Positions 55,200-64,000 of a stretch of DNA of 64,000 bases are shown in pieces. Every line of letters starts with the position of its first letter. Position 1 is the first letter of the stretch. The stretch lies in contig NZ_LT608327.1 of NCBI RefSeq assembly GCF_900095705.1, forward strand, positions 620,001 to 684,000, written 5' to 3'. Both the position numbers and the translations under genes were made by a program. This DNA comes from Fusobacterium massiliense (lineage in GTDB: Bacteria > Fusobacteriota > Fusobacteriia > Fusobacteriales > Fusobacteriaceae). The notes under the pieces were generated by a model that saw nothing but the letters and a program-made list of their open reading frames with translations, was not told the DNA's origin and did not search any database.

Positions 55200-56276
55200 A
55201 TGTTTTCACAAAATGATAATATAAATATCTTAGTTGTAAGATTTAAAAGAATAGGAGATGCTATATTAAGTCTACCTTTATGTCATTCTTTAAAATTAAC
55301 TTTTCCAAATTCAAAAGTGGATTTTGTTTTATATGAAGATGTAGCTCCTCTTTTTGAAAATCATCCATATATAGATAATGTGATTACAATAAAAAAAGAT
55401 GAACAAAAAAATATTTTTAAATATTTCAAAAAAGTCTATAATGTTACAAGAAAAAAATATGATATTGTAATAGATATTATGTCTACTCCAAAAAGTGAAC
55501 TTTTTTGTGCTTTTTCAACTAAAAGTACATTTAGAATTGGTAGATATAAGAAAAAAAGAGGTTTCTTTTATAATTATAAAATGAAAGAAACAGAATCTTT
55601 AAATAAAATTGATAAATTTTTAAATCAATTACTTCCTCCATTTGAGAAAAATGGATTTAAAGTTATCAAAGATTACAGCTTTGAATTTAAATCAAGTGAG
55701 GAAGAAAAAAAGAAATACAATAATCTTTTAATTGAAGCTGGTGTTGATTTATCAAAACCAGTTGTTGCTTTCTCAATTTTTTCAAGAGTTGCTCACAAAA
55801 TATACCCTATAGAAAAAATGAAAAAATTAGTTGAACACTTAATTGCAAAATATGATGCCCAAATTATATTTTTCTATTCTCCTGACCAAAAAAATGATAT
55901 ACAAAGTATTCATAAAGAGATGGGAAATAATAAAAACATTTTCTCTTGTATTGAAACTACTACAATTAAAGATTTAGTTCCACTATTAGAGAACTGTGAC
56001 TACTATATAGGAAACGAAGGAGGAGCTAGACATCTAGCTCAAGGTGTAGGTATTTCTACTTTTGCAATATTTAATCCTAGTGCAGATAAAAAAGAATGGT
56101 TACCTTTCCCTGATAAAAAAAATACTGGTATTTCTCCTTATGATATGATTAAAATAAAAAATACATCAGAAGAAGATTTTATTAAAATGACAGCTGAAGA
56201 ACAATTTAATTTAATAGATGTTGATACTATTATAAAAATGGCTGATGAACTATTTGAAAATAATAAAAAGAAATAA
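55200..56276 (+). CDS. glycosyltransferase family 9 (heptosyltransferase-like)
   Basis: GT9 enzymes transfer heptose or related sugars to lipopolysaccharide core. The 358 residues show a GT-B fold: the N-terminal RFKRIGDAILSLPLCHSLK with the conserved GD, a central KPVVAFSIFSR strand, and the C-terminal donor site YIGNEGGARHLAQGVGISTF. It is inserted between pssA and trkH with 5- and 12-bp gaps, so an envelope role fits. The exact acceptor is unknown. Confidence 0.88.
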   Translation: MFSQNDNINILVVRFKRIGDAILSLPLCHSLKLTFPNSKVDFVLYEDVAPLFENHPYIDNVITIKKDEQKNIFKYFKKVYNVTRKKYDIVIDIMSTPKSELFCAFSTKSTFRIGRYKKKRGFFYNYKMKETESLNKIDKFLNQLLPPFEKNGFKVIKDYSFEFKSSEEEKKKYNNLLIEAGVDLSKPVVAFSIFSRVAHKIYPIEKMKKLVEHLIAKYDAQIIFFYSPDQKNDIQSIHKEMGNNKNIFSCIETTTIKDLVPLLENCDYYIGNEGGARHLAQGVGISTFAIFNPSADKKEWLPFPDKKNTGISPYDMIKIKNTSEEDFIKMTAEEQFNLIDVDTIIKMADELFENNKKK

Positions 56277-56288
56277 AGGAAGTTTTTA

Positions 56289-57734
56289 ATGAATACAAAA
56301 ATAATATCTTACGTTATATCTAATTTATTTAGAATTTTAATGTTCTTATTCCTTTTCCCCTTAGCTATAAGCATATACTATAAGGAAGGTTTAAGGATAT
56401 CTATTTCTTATATAATACCAATTATAATACTGTGTATTTTTAGTTATTTTTTAGCTCAAGAGCCTCCAGAAGAGCAAAGTTTCTTTTCAAAAGAAGGATT
56501 TTTTATTGTTTCTTTATCATGGTTACTTATTTCAATATTTGGTGCTCTTCCTTTCATTATTAGTGGAAGTATCCCAAATATAATTGAAGCTATTTTTGAA
56601 AGTGTTAGTGGTTTCACAACAACAGGAGCTACAATATTACCGGAAGTAGAACATTTAAGTAAATCCATACTTTTTTGGAGAAGTTTTACTCATATTGTTG
56701 GAGGAATGGGAGTTTTAGTTTTAGTTTTAGCTATTCTTCCTAAAGGAAATAACCAGTCTCTTCATATTATAAGAGCCGAAGTTCCAGGACCAGTTGTTGG
56801 TAAGATGGTTGCTAAAATGAGTTACAATTCTAGAATTTTATATATAATTTATATTGCTATGATTATAATAATGATAATTCTTTATGTTTTGGGGGGAATG
56901 TCACTATATGATGCCTGTATCCATGCCTTTGGTACTGCTGGAACAGGTGGATTTAGTTCAAAAAATGCCAGTATAGCTTTTTATAATAGTGCTTATATTG
57001 ATTATGTAACAGCTTTTGGTATGTTAGCTTTTGGATTAAACTTTAACTTATTTTATCTTTTAATTTTAGGAAATATAAAACAAGTTTTTAAAAGTGAAGA
57101 AGCTAAATATTATTTTTCTTTTATAATTATATCTACATTATTAATATGTTTAAATATATCAAATATGTATGACTCTGTCTCTCAATTAATAAGAGATGTA
57201 TTTTTTACTGTATCATCAATTATTACATCTACAGGATATACAACGGCTAATTTTAATTCTTGGCCAACTTTTTCAAAAACTATACTTCTATTTCTAATGT
57301 TTGTTGGAGGTTGTGCTGGTTCTACAGCTGGTGGATTTAAAGTTTCAAGAGTTATTATTATTTTTAAACAAGTAATTCGTGAATTTAAAAAAGTAGGACA
57401 TCCCAACAAAGTATTAAATATGAAACTAGAAGGAAAAACTATTGATAAAGAAATGATAAATGGAGTTAATTCGTATTTTGTTCTATACTTTTCTGTTTTT
57501 ATAATTTTGTTATTACTTGTTTCATTGGATTCTTCTACATTTTTAACAGCTTTCTCTTCTGTACTATCTATATTTAACAATATAGGACCTGGATTAGATG
57601 ATACAGCTGCAAACTTTTCAGTATATAGTAATTTTACAAAATTTGTTTTATCTTTAGGAATGTTATTAGGAAGATTAGAAATAATTCCACTTTTAATATT
57701 ATTCTCTCCTAGTATTTATAAAAAAATTGATTAA
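56289..57734 (+). CDS. trkH: Trk/Ktr potassium transporter, TrkH family
   Basis: Ion-conducting subunit for potassium uptake. The 481 residues contain the four pore loops of the SKT superfamily: SVSGFTTTGATIL, FGTAGTGGFSSKNAS, SSIITSTGYTTANF and IGPGLDDTA, with GGMGVLVL and GGCAGSTAGGFKV also characteristic of TrkH. The length is normal. It should need a TrkA-type cytoplasmic regulator, which is not in this window. Last gene of the pssA operon. Confidence 0.94.
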   Translation: MNTKIISYVISNLFRILMFLFLFPLAISIYYKEGLRISISYIIPIIILCIFSYFLAQEPPEEQSFFSKEGFFIVSLSWLLISIFGALPFIISGSIPNIIEAIFESVSGFTTTGATILPEVEHLSKSILFWRSFTHIVGGMGVLVLVLAILPKGNNQSLHIIRAEVPGPVVGKMVAKMSYNSRILYIIYIAMIIIMIILYVLGGMSLYDACIHAFGTAGTGGFSSKNASIAFYNSAYIDYVTAFGMLAFGLNFNLFYLLILGNIKQVFKSEEAKYYFSFIIISTLLICLNISNMYDSVSQLIRDVFFTVSSIITSTGYTTANFNSWPTFSKTILLFLMFVGGCAGSTAGGFKVSRVIIIFKQVIREFKKVGHPNKVLNMKLEGKTIDKEMINGVNSYFVLYFSVFIILLLLVSLDSSTFLTAFSSVLSIFNNIGPGLDDTAANFSVYSNFTKFVLSLGMLLGRLEIIPLLILFSPSIYKKID

Positions 57735-57741
57735 ATAAAAT

Positions 57742-57812
57742 AACCTAATAGTTGTATTAGTTTTACAAGTCAATAAAACAGGCTCTTCGAACTAATACGG
57801 ACGACAGAGACT
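57742..57812 (-). repeat. intergenic hairpin repeat with degenerate outer arm
   Basis: Inverted copy. The AATACGGACGACAGAGACT side is intact, while the opposite arm (AACCTAATAGTTGTATTAG) no longer pairs at the base. Confidence 0.75.
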
Positions 57813-57848
57813 AATAACCATTTAATCTATACTTTTCTATAGAATGAA

Positions 57849-57886
57849 AAAAGAGACTATTTCATATATAATAGTCTCTTTCTTTA
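57849..57886. terminator. terminator between convergent trkH and aspS
   Basis: AAGAGACTATT / AATAGTCTCTT stem flanked by A and T runs, usable in both directions. Confidence 0.8.
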
Positions 57887-57907
57887 TTCTTTTATTTCAT
57901 ATAATAC

Positions 57908-59689
57908 TTATTTATTTTCATAAGTAGACTTAATAAATAATTCATCTAATTGCTTATCATCAACAATATTAGGAGCTTCTGTCATTAGACATTGTCCTTT
58001 ATTTGTTTTAGGGAATGGAATTACATCTCTTATAGATTCTTCTTTTAACATAACCATAAGCCATCTATCAATTCCAAAAGCTAGTCCACCATGAGGAGGA
58101 GCTCCATATTTGAAAGCATCTAAGAAGAATCCAAATTTATTTTTTGCTTCTTCTTGTGAAAGACCTAATCTATCGAATACCATAGCTTGTATTTGAGGAT
58201 TAAATATTCTTATAGAACCTCCACCTATTTCAGAACCATTTAACACCAAATCATAAGTGTTAGTTCTAATATCTTCTGTTTGTCCACCTAAGAATTTTTC
58301 TAAATCTTCAGCTTTTATTGAAGTAAATGGGTGATGTTCTGCTTTATATCTTTGTTCTTCTTCATCATAATCAAACATTGGAAAATCTACAACCCATAAG
58401 AATTTGAAATCATCTTTATTAATTAACTCTAAATCTTTTCCTATTCTTAATCTTAATGCTCCTAAAGCTGAATGTACAACTTTTTTCTTATCAGCAACTA
58501 TAAAAATTACATCTCCTGTTTTAGCTTCTGTTTTTTCTATTATTGCTTTCATTTCATCTTCTGATAAGAATTTAGCAATAGGAGAGCTTATTCCTTCTGC
58601 TGTAAGTTTTATGTAAGCAAGGCCTTTTGCCCCAAAATATGTTTTTACATATTCTTCATATTCAGAAATAACCTTTCTTGAGAATTTTTCATTTGCATTA
58701 GGTGCAACAACAGCTTTAACTAATCCCCCATTTTGAACAGTAGAACTAAAAGCATTAAAACCACAATTTTTAACTAATTCTGATAAATTTTTAAGTTCAA
58801 CTCCAAATCTTAAATCTGGTTTATCTGAACCAAATCTATCCATAGCTTCTGCATAAGGCATTCTTTGGAAAGTATAATTTGCTTCTTCTCCAGTTACATT
58901 TTTAAATACATATTTTGCTAAACCTTCAATTTCATTCATTACATCTTCTTTTTCAACAAATGACATTTCAATATCAAGTTGAGTAAATTCTGGTTGTCTA
59001 TCTGCTCTCAAATCCTCATCTCTAAAACACTTTGCTATTTGGAAGTATTTTTCAACTCCACCTATCATTAAAAGTTGTTTAAAAAGTTGTGGAGATTGAG
59101 GTAAAGCATAGAATGTTCCTGGGTTCGTTCTACTAGGAACTAAGAAGTCTCTTGCTCCTTCTGGTGTAGATTTTGTAAGTATAGGAGTATCTACATCTAA
59201 GAATCCAGCTTGATCCATATAATTTCTTATAGACATTATCATTCTATGACGCATCTTTAAATTATTTAACATCTTGCTTCTTCTTATATCAAGATATCTA
59301 TAAGTCAGTCTCATATTTTCACTTAAATTATCATCTACTCCAGAAATTTGAAATGGAAGAGTTTCACATGAGTTTAATACTTCTATTTCTTTTACAAATA
59401 CTTCTATTTCTCCAGTTGGAATATTTAAATTTTTATTAGATCTTTCTTTAACTTCTCCTAATACTTTTATAACAGATTCAGATTTTAATTTTTGTACATC
59501 TTCAAGTACTTTTTCTGGTAAATTTTCAGTATTAAAAACTAATTGAGTTTTTCCTTCTCTATCTCTTAGGTCAATAAAAGTCAAACTAGTACTAACATTT
59601 CTTTTCGTATCTACCCAACCAGATAGAGTTACAGTTTTTCCAATATCTCCTATTCTTAATTCTCCCAAATTATGAGTTCTATAAAGCAT
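57908..59689 (-). CDS. aspS: aspartyl-tRNA synthetase
   Basis: The bacterial-type AspRS of 593 residues has an N-terminal OB domain ([20 protein letters not shown]), class II motif 1/2 ([18 protein letters not shown]), the bacterial GAD insertion (about 280-420) and motif 3 ([15 protein letters not shown]). The organism would need to be checked for AsnRS or GatCAB to say whether it is discriminating. It starts 1 bp after the hisS stop codon, forming a rarA-hisS-aspS operon. Confidence 0.96.
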   Translation of the reverse strand: MLYRTHNLGELRIGDIGKTVTLSGWVDTKRNVSTSLTFIDLRDREGKTQLVFNTENLPEKVLEDVQKLKSESVIKVLGEVKERSNKNLNIPTGEIEVFVKEIEVLNSCETLPFQISGVDDNLSENMRLTYRYLDIRRSKMLNNLKMRHRMIMSIRNYMDQAGFLDVDTPILTKSTPEGARDFLVPSRTNPGTFYALPQSPQLFKQLLMIGGVEKYFQIAKCFRDEDLRADRQPEFTQLDIEMSFVEKEDVMNEIEGLAKYVFKNVTGEEANYTFQRMPYAEAMDRFGSDKPDLRFGVELKNLSELVKNCGFNAFSSTVQNGGLVKAVVAPNANEKFSRKVISEYEEYVKTYFGAKGLAYIKLTAEGISSPIAKFLSEDEMKAIIEKTEAKTGDVIFIVADKKKVVHSALGALRLRIGKDLELINKDDFKFLWVVDFPMFDYDEEEQRYKAEHHPFTSIKAEDLEKFLGGQTEDIRTNTYDLVLNGSEIGGGSIRIFNPQIQAMVFDRLGLSQEEAKNKFGFFLDAFKYGAPPHGGLAFGIDRWLMVMLKEESIRDVIPFPKTNKGQCLMTEAPNIVDDKQLDELFIKSTYENK

Positions 59690-59690
59690 C

Positions 59691-60935
59691 TTACTCTCCT
59701 TTTATTTCTTTTATAATATTTTCAAAAGCAATTTCTTTTTGTTCTCTAGTTAAAAAGTCTTTTATTAAAACTACACCTTTATTAAGTTCATCTTCTCCTA
59801 TTATTACACAGTATCTAACTGATAGTCTATCTGCTTTTTTCATATGTGCCTTCATTCCTTTAGAAGAAAAATCTATATGAACCTTTAAATTATTTTTTCT
59901 CAAATTTTCTGTAATATTCATAGCCTGTTCTATAGTATTTTCTCCAAGCCAAGCAACATAAACATCTGGATTATTTTTAGGATAATCTTCAAGTAACATC
60001 ATTACTCTTTCAACTCCAGCAGCAAAACCTACAGCTGGAATATCCTTATCTCCTAATTCTTTTAGAAGATTATCATATCTTCCTCCCCCTAAAACAGTTC
60101 CTTGTGATCCTAATTTATTTGTAACAATTTCAAAAACTGTACTTGAATAATAATCAAGTCCTCTAACAAGAGTTGGATCTTCTGTAAATTTTACTCCAAA
60201 AATTGTTAGGTATTTTTTTACTTCTTCATAATGTTTTCTTTCATCTTCAAATAAATAATCAATTATACTAGGAGCTGACTTATAGTAATCCTTTCCACTA
60301 TCAACTTTACAATCTAAAAGTCTTAACGGATTTCTATTAATTCTATCTTTACAATCTCCACACATATCATCTATATGACTTTGAAAATGTTCAATTAACT
60401 TTTCTCTATATATAGTACGAGATTCCTTTGAACCTACAGAATTTATTTTAACTTCTAAATCTGTTATTCCCAATTGTTTTAATAAGTTATATCCCATCGC
60501 TATGACTTCTGCATCAAGTATAGGAGATTTTTCCCCAAAAACTTCCACTCCTATTTGGTTAAACTCTCTTTGTCTTCCAGCTTGAGGTCTTTCGTATCTG
60601 AACATAGATCCTATATAATAAAATCTACTAACATCTTCTTTTGCATATAAAGAATTTTCTAAATAACATCTAACCATAGATGCTGTATTTTCCGGTCTTA
60701 ATGTTAAAGATCTATCTCCTCTATCTTTAAAAGTATACATTTCTTTTTCAACAACATCAGTTGCTTCACCTATTCCTCTTTTAAACAAATCTGTTTCTTC
60801 AAAAATTGGAGTTTTTGCAAAGTTATATCCATAATTTTCAAACAAATTTTGAACCGTATTAGAAATATACATATATTTTTTTGCATCTTCCCCTATTATA
60901 TCTTTTGTTCCTCTAACTGCCTTTATCAGTTGCAT
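59691..60935 (-). CDS. hisS: histidyl-tRNA synthetase
   Basis: The class II synthetase of 414 residues has the N-terminus [18 protein letters not shown], motif 2 [18 protein letters not shown], the histidine-A loop [23 protein letters not shown], and the C-terminal anticodon-binding domain ([17 protein letters not shown]). The length is standard. It directly precedes aspS, the classic hisS-aspS pairing of Gram-positive-type gene orders. Confidence 0.96.
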   Translation of the reverse strand: MQLIKAVRGTKDIIGEDAKKYMYISNTVQNLFENYGYNFAKTPIFEETDLFKRGIGEATDVVEKEMYTFKDRGDRSLTLRPENTASMVRCYLENSLYAKEDVSRFYYIGSMFRYERPQAGRQREFNQIGVEVFGEKSPILDAEVIAMGYNLLKQLGITDLEVKINSVGSKESRTIYREKLIEHFQSHIDDMCGDCKDRINRNPLRLLDCKVDSGKDYYKSAPSIIDYLFEDERKHYEEVKKYLTIFGVKFTEDPTLVRGLDYYSSTVFEIVTNKLGSQGTVLGGGRYDNLLKELGDKDIPAVGFAAGVERVMMLLEDYPKNNPDVYVAWLGENTIEQAMNITENLRKNNLKVHIDFSSKGMKAHMKKADRLSVRYCVIIGEDELNKGVVLIKDFLTREQKEIAFENIIKEIKGE

Positions 60936-60947
60936 AAGTCCTCCTAT

Positions 60948-62168
60948 TTATTCCCAAATTTTATTCAATTTCTCTGCTATCTTTTTTTCATTTTTATTAT
61001 TTCCTGGGATATAGTATTTTTTCTTTTTATTCATATATTTTTGTTTTATAAAATTATCTGGATAGTCATGTGGATATTTATATCCAACATTATCATGACA
61101 AATATTTATTGGAACTTCTTGTACATTTCCATCTTTTATGTCTTTCAATACTGTATTTATAGCATTGTAAACAGAGTTTGATTTTGAAGATATTGCAAGA
61201 TAAATCGTTGCATGAGATAAAATTATTCTAACTTCTGGCATACCTATTCTCTCACAAGCATTCATTGCTGCATTTGCAATAAGTAATGCTTCTGAATTTG
61301 CCATTCCTATATCTTCACTCGCTTCAATAAATAATCTTCTTGCTATATATCTTGGATCTTCACCACCATCAAGTAATCTCCCTAGCCAATAAACAGCAGC
61401 ATCAGGATCACTGCCTCTAACGGATTTTATAAAAGCTGAAATCATATCATATTTATCTTGCTTTTTATCAAAAGAAAGTTGTCTTTCTTTAAAAATATTA
61501 TAAATTTCAGCTTCTGTCATTTGAGAATAAATATTATTATACATTTCAACATAATTTAAAGCTATTCTCGAATCACCTTGAGAAATGTCAGTAATAATTT
61601 CTCTTATTTTATCTGGGACTTCTATTTTTAAATAATCAGAAGCTTTTTTTATTATTTTATCTATATCTTTATGAGATAACTCTTTAAATTCAAATATCAT
61701 AACTCTTGATAAAAGAGCATTATTAATATTGTAGTAGGGATTTTCTGTTGTAGCACCAATTAAAGTTAAAGTCCCATCTTCAGTATAAGATAATAAAGCG
61801 TCTTGTTGAGTTTTATTAAATCTATGTATTTCATCTAAAAAAAGTATAGTCCTTTTCCCATATAACTCAATATTTTTTCTTGCTTTTTCTACAATTTCCC
61901 TTATATCACTAATACTTGCAGTCGTAGCATTCAATTTTTCAAAATTACAATCAAGTGTATTTGAAATGATTTGACCCAGACTACTTTTTCCACAACCAGG
62001 TGGTCCATAAAAAATAGAGTTAGATAAAGTTGAATTTAAAATTAATTTTCTTATAATCCCATCTTTTCCTAACAATTTTTCTTGACCTACAAAATCATCT
62101 AAAGTTTTTGGTCTCAATTTATATGCAAGTGGTTCTACATTTTTATAATTTCCTTGAAATAAATTCAT
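60948..62168 (-). CDS. rarA: replication-associated recombination protein RarA (MgsA)
   Basis: This clamp-loader-like AAA+ ATPase acts at stalled replication forks. The 406 residues show PLAYKLRPKTLDDFVGQEKL, Walker A GPPGCGKSS, Walker B LFLDEIHRF, sensor GATTENPYYNIN and the C-terminal tetramerisation part (RGSDPDAAVYWLGRLLDGGE). Family length is slightly short of E. coli (447) at the C-terminus. First gene of the rarA-hisS-aspS operon. Confidence 0.95.
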   Translation of the reverse strand: MNLFQGNYKNVEPLAYKLRPKTLDDFVGQEKLLGKDGIIRKLILNSTLSNSIFYGPPGCGKSSLGQIISNTLDCNFEKLNATTASISDIREIVEKARKNIELYGKRTILFLDEIHRFNKTQQDALLSYTEDGTLTLIGATTENPYYNINNALLSRVMIFEFKELSHKDIDKIIKKASDYLKIEVPDKIREIITDISQGDSRIALNYVEMYNNIYSQMTEAEIYNIFKERQLSFDKKQDKYDMISAFIKSVRGSDPDAAVYWLGRLLDGGEDPRYIARRLFIEASEDIGMANSEALLIANAAMNACERIGMPEVRIILSHATIYLAISSKSNSVYNAINTVLKDIKDGNVQEVPINICHDNVGYKYPHDYPDNFIKQKYMNKKKKYYIPGNNKNEKKIAEKLNKIWE

Positions 62169-62273
62169 AACAATTCCCCAAATCTTTTATTTTATATTTT
62201 AACATAAATTTAACAATAATAGAATATTTATAATTTAATCATTAGGAAAGCATAGATTTAAACAGTAAAAATT

Positions 62274-62344
62274 AATCCCTGACGTCCGTATTATTTCAAA
62301 AAGTATTTTTTGAATTTAAAACCTCATACGTCTGTCAAGGGACT
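62274..62344 (+). repeat. intergenic hairpin repeat with altered clamp and loop
   Basis: AATCCCTGACGTCCGTATTA pairs with CATACGTCTGTCAAGGGACT. The loop is replaced by an AT-rich sequence, but the stem is kept. Confidence 0.75.
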
Positions 62345-62362
62345 TTATTTGCTATTCAATTT

Positions 62363-63142
62363 TTACTTAAATTTCATATCAAGTTCTCTTTGAACTTCTT
62401 CAATTCCTTTATTAGAGCCAAAGTTTGTTTTTACTTTTTTTAAAAAAGTCCCCATCTCATCTGCTGATCCAACTATACGATTAAATATAGCTAAATATTC
62501 TGTTATAATCGGATTATCTACATCATAAGGATATCTCATGATATGGTCTATCTCACTCCAAGCTTCTTCAAAAACTGTCCTAACTTGAATTTCAACAGAA
62601 ATATTTATAAGTTTTGTAAGATCTATTCCAACAAGATAATGTACAGAACGATATCCATGTTCTCTTATAATTATTTCACAATCAATGTCTTTTATACTTT
62701 CTCTAAGTTGTTCAATATTATAATCTCCTCTCCTAATATTTACTTGAGGAGTTTCTTTCGTATCCCAAAGATTTAAAATTTCATGATGAATACTTTGCCA
62801 ATCATCTTTAAAAAGATGTAAAACTCTAATTCCAATTAAATCTGTAACTATCTCTTTATAATTATCTACACTTATATTTCTATCCTTATACTTCTTACCT
62901 TTTCTAATTATTTTTTCAATTAAATGAGTTGCTTTCTTAACTCTTCTTCTAACTGAGTGAACAGCGGGTATATCTATTAGTTTTGACACAATATGCTCAG
63001 CTTCCTTTTCCAACAAAGGAACAAGTTTAACATAGTCTTCATATATCAAAACTAAATCATCCCAATTCAAGTCAGTAGATAAAAAATAGTCTTCATCAAT
63101 AGAAAAGTCTTTAAAAAACTTTTCTTTATTCAACTTATCCAC
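62363..63142 (-). CDS. small alarmone synthetase (RelA/SpoT domain)
   Basis: The 259 residues comprise a stand-alone RelA/SpoT nucleotidyltransferase domain: VTDLIGIRVLHLF with the catalytic region, REHGYRSVHYLVGI, and the EIQVRTVFEEAWSEIDH helix. No HD hydrolase or TGS domain is present, so it is a synthetase-only protein of the YjbM/YwaC type, making (p)ppGpp from ATP and GDP/GTP. It starts with GTG, 7 bp after AGGAGG. Confidence 0.9.
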   Translation of the reverse strand: MDKLNKEKFFKDFSIDEDYFLSTDLNWDDLVLIYEDYVKLVPLLEKEAEHIVSKLIDIPAVHSVRRRVKKATHLIEKIIRKGKKYKDRNISVDNYKEIVTDLIGIRVLHLFKDDWQSIHHEILNLWDTKETPQVNIRRGDYNIEQLRESIKDIDCEIIIREHGYRSVHYLVGIDLTKLINISVEIQVRTVFEEAWSEIDHIMRYPYDVDNPIITEYLAIFNRIVGSADEMGTFLKKVKTNFGSNKGIEEVQRELDMKFK

Positions 63143-63160
63143 TGTAAGTCCTCCTCATTT

Positions 63161-64000
63161 TTATATTTTATTATATCTTAATTTTACTCTTCTTTTATTT
63201 ATATCCACATAGCCATCTTTAAAATTTGCTTCAGTCAATGGATTATTCAATTCTATCAATTCTTCTACATCAAAAGACTGCTTTGAAAAATTCATTTTAT
63301 AGACTTTTCTCAAAGTAAGGATATCTCCAACTTTTAAATCCTTTCTAGTTTTAATTTTTCCATTTATCCAACTATCTTCTTCTTTATTTTTTAAAGATTT
63401 ATACATAATTTCTACATCATAAAATTGATTTTCTAAACCAGATAAATTTTTATACTTGTACAACTTTAATTCTTCTACAACGTTTTCATAAGACTTTAAA
63501 ATATCTTTCAACAAACCAAACTTTAAACTTTCTATACCATTAGAAAAATTAAGCTCATACTTATCTTCAGAAAAATAAAATTTTATTGTAGTACCATTAA
63601 AAATATTTATAAATGTATCTATTATAGTTCTTAGTCTATTATTCTTAGTATTTGCATATATTTCGTATTCAAACATACCATTAGCACTTAAAGGATATGT
63701 GTCTTCGTGTGTTATCCCAATACCAAATTTAAAATCTCTTTTTCTAAATTCAACAATCTTAAATCTTGTATATTCTATAATTTTAACTGTTACAGCTTCC
63801 ATTACTTCAAAACCAAAATCAACATTAGTTACTCCTAACGATTTTATTTTTATTGGCTTTAGTAGTTTTGAGAAATTTTTAAATTGAATAGGAAATTTAT
63901 TTAGAAATAATGTTTTATATCTAATTTCTGAATTAGTTTCAACAAAGTCTTCCTCTAAAATATCAACAGTTATATTTCTAGTTTCTACCGGAACATCTTC
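63161..64000 (-). CDS. hypothetical protein, 5' end outside window
   Basis: The frame is open to the last base of the window (EDVPVETRNITVDILEEDF at the edge), so at least 279 codons exist and the ATG at 63802 is internal. No family recognised. The visible part is beta-rich with charged stretches and ends NKRRVKLRYNKI; a segment VGDILTLRKVYKM near the C-terminus could be a small beta-barrel. It is co-directional with the alarmone synthetase gene, 18 bp downstream, and probably shares its transcript. Confidence 0.65.
   Translation of the reverse strand, partial: EDVPVETRNITVDILEEDFVETNSEIRYKTLFLNKFPIQFKNFSKLLKPIKIKSLGVTNVDFGFEVMEAVTVKIIEYTRFKIVEFRKRDFKFGIGITHEDTYPLSANGMFEYEIYANTKNNRLRTIIDTFINIFNGTTIKFYFSEDKYELNFSNGIESLKFGLLKDILKSYENVVEELKLYKYKNLSGLENQFYDVEIMYKSLKNKEEDSWINGKIKTRKDLKVGDILTLRKVYKMNFSKQSFDVEELIELNNPLTEANFKDGYVDINKRRVKLRYNKI

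Overview
The window is AT-rich DNA from a strictly anaerobic, Gram-negative Fusobacterium (F. nucleatum-like). The evidence is an oxygen-sensitive NrdD/NrdG ribonucleotide reductase, a rubrerythrin, a two-partner secretion outer-membrane system, NCS2 and GltS transporters typical of amino-acid fermenters, and T/A-biased codon use throughout. No rRNA or tRNA gene was found. Nearly all genes lie on the minus strand.

Layout. 1-1481: the 3' end of an ISL3-type insertion sequence that has removed the start of a DAACS symporter gene. 1482-8222: rubrerythrin (+), then a minus-strand operon nrdD-nrdG-DUF1653-rsmB-trmR-like, and a small unknown gene. 8223-23940: a contact-dependent-inhibition-like (CDI) locus read from right to left. 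It has a TpsB/CdiB transporter, a 2673-aa TpsA/CdiA exoprotein ending in a barnase-like RNase, a barstar-domain immunity gene, remains of at least two older toxin tails each followed by an intact small gene (a CPCC protein and a 103-aa protein), and finally an 886-aa promoterless module ending in a Bacterial-toxin-50 domain with its own immunity candidate. A 1.15-kb nearly identical direct repeat links the full-length gene and the distal module, so one crossover would swap the warhead.

24000-33870: mostly housekeeping on the minus strand: thioesterase-uraA-luxS-pepF; EEP nuclease-thiN; secG; rfbB-metA-crcB; patatin. 33970-38670: D-lactate dehydrogenase (+), then an operon of a CtlX-type hydrolase with a ThiXYZ-like ABC importer. 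38930-44560: HU, gltS, abgT, cutC with lrgA/lrgB. 44690-51860: a long operon amidase-GerMN-like-mutL-rlmH-unknown-lipoprotein-lysS. 52300-57730: yajC, a divergent DapF-fold epimerase, a zinc-ribbon protein, and a membrane/envelope operon pssA-GT9-trkH. 57900-64000: rarA-hisS-aspS and a small alarmone synthetase with an unknown gene that runs off the window.

A striking background feature is a family of about 20 intergenic hairpins of 65-80 bp. Their outer stems change in a compensatory way. They are scattered between transcription units and three of them sit inside a larger two-hairpin palindrome of 309-353 bp. They are often paired with a separate conserved A/T-rich motif. These repeats and the modular CDI locus are the parts of the window most worth a second look.
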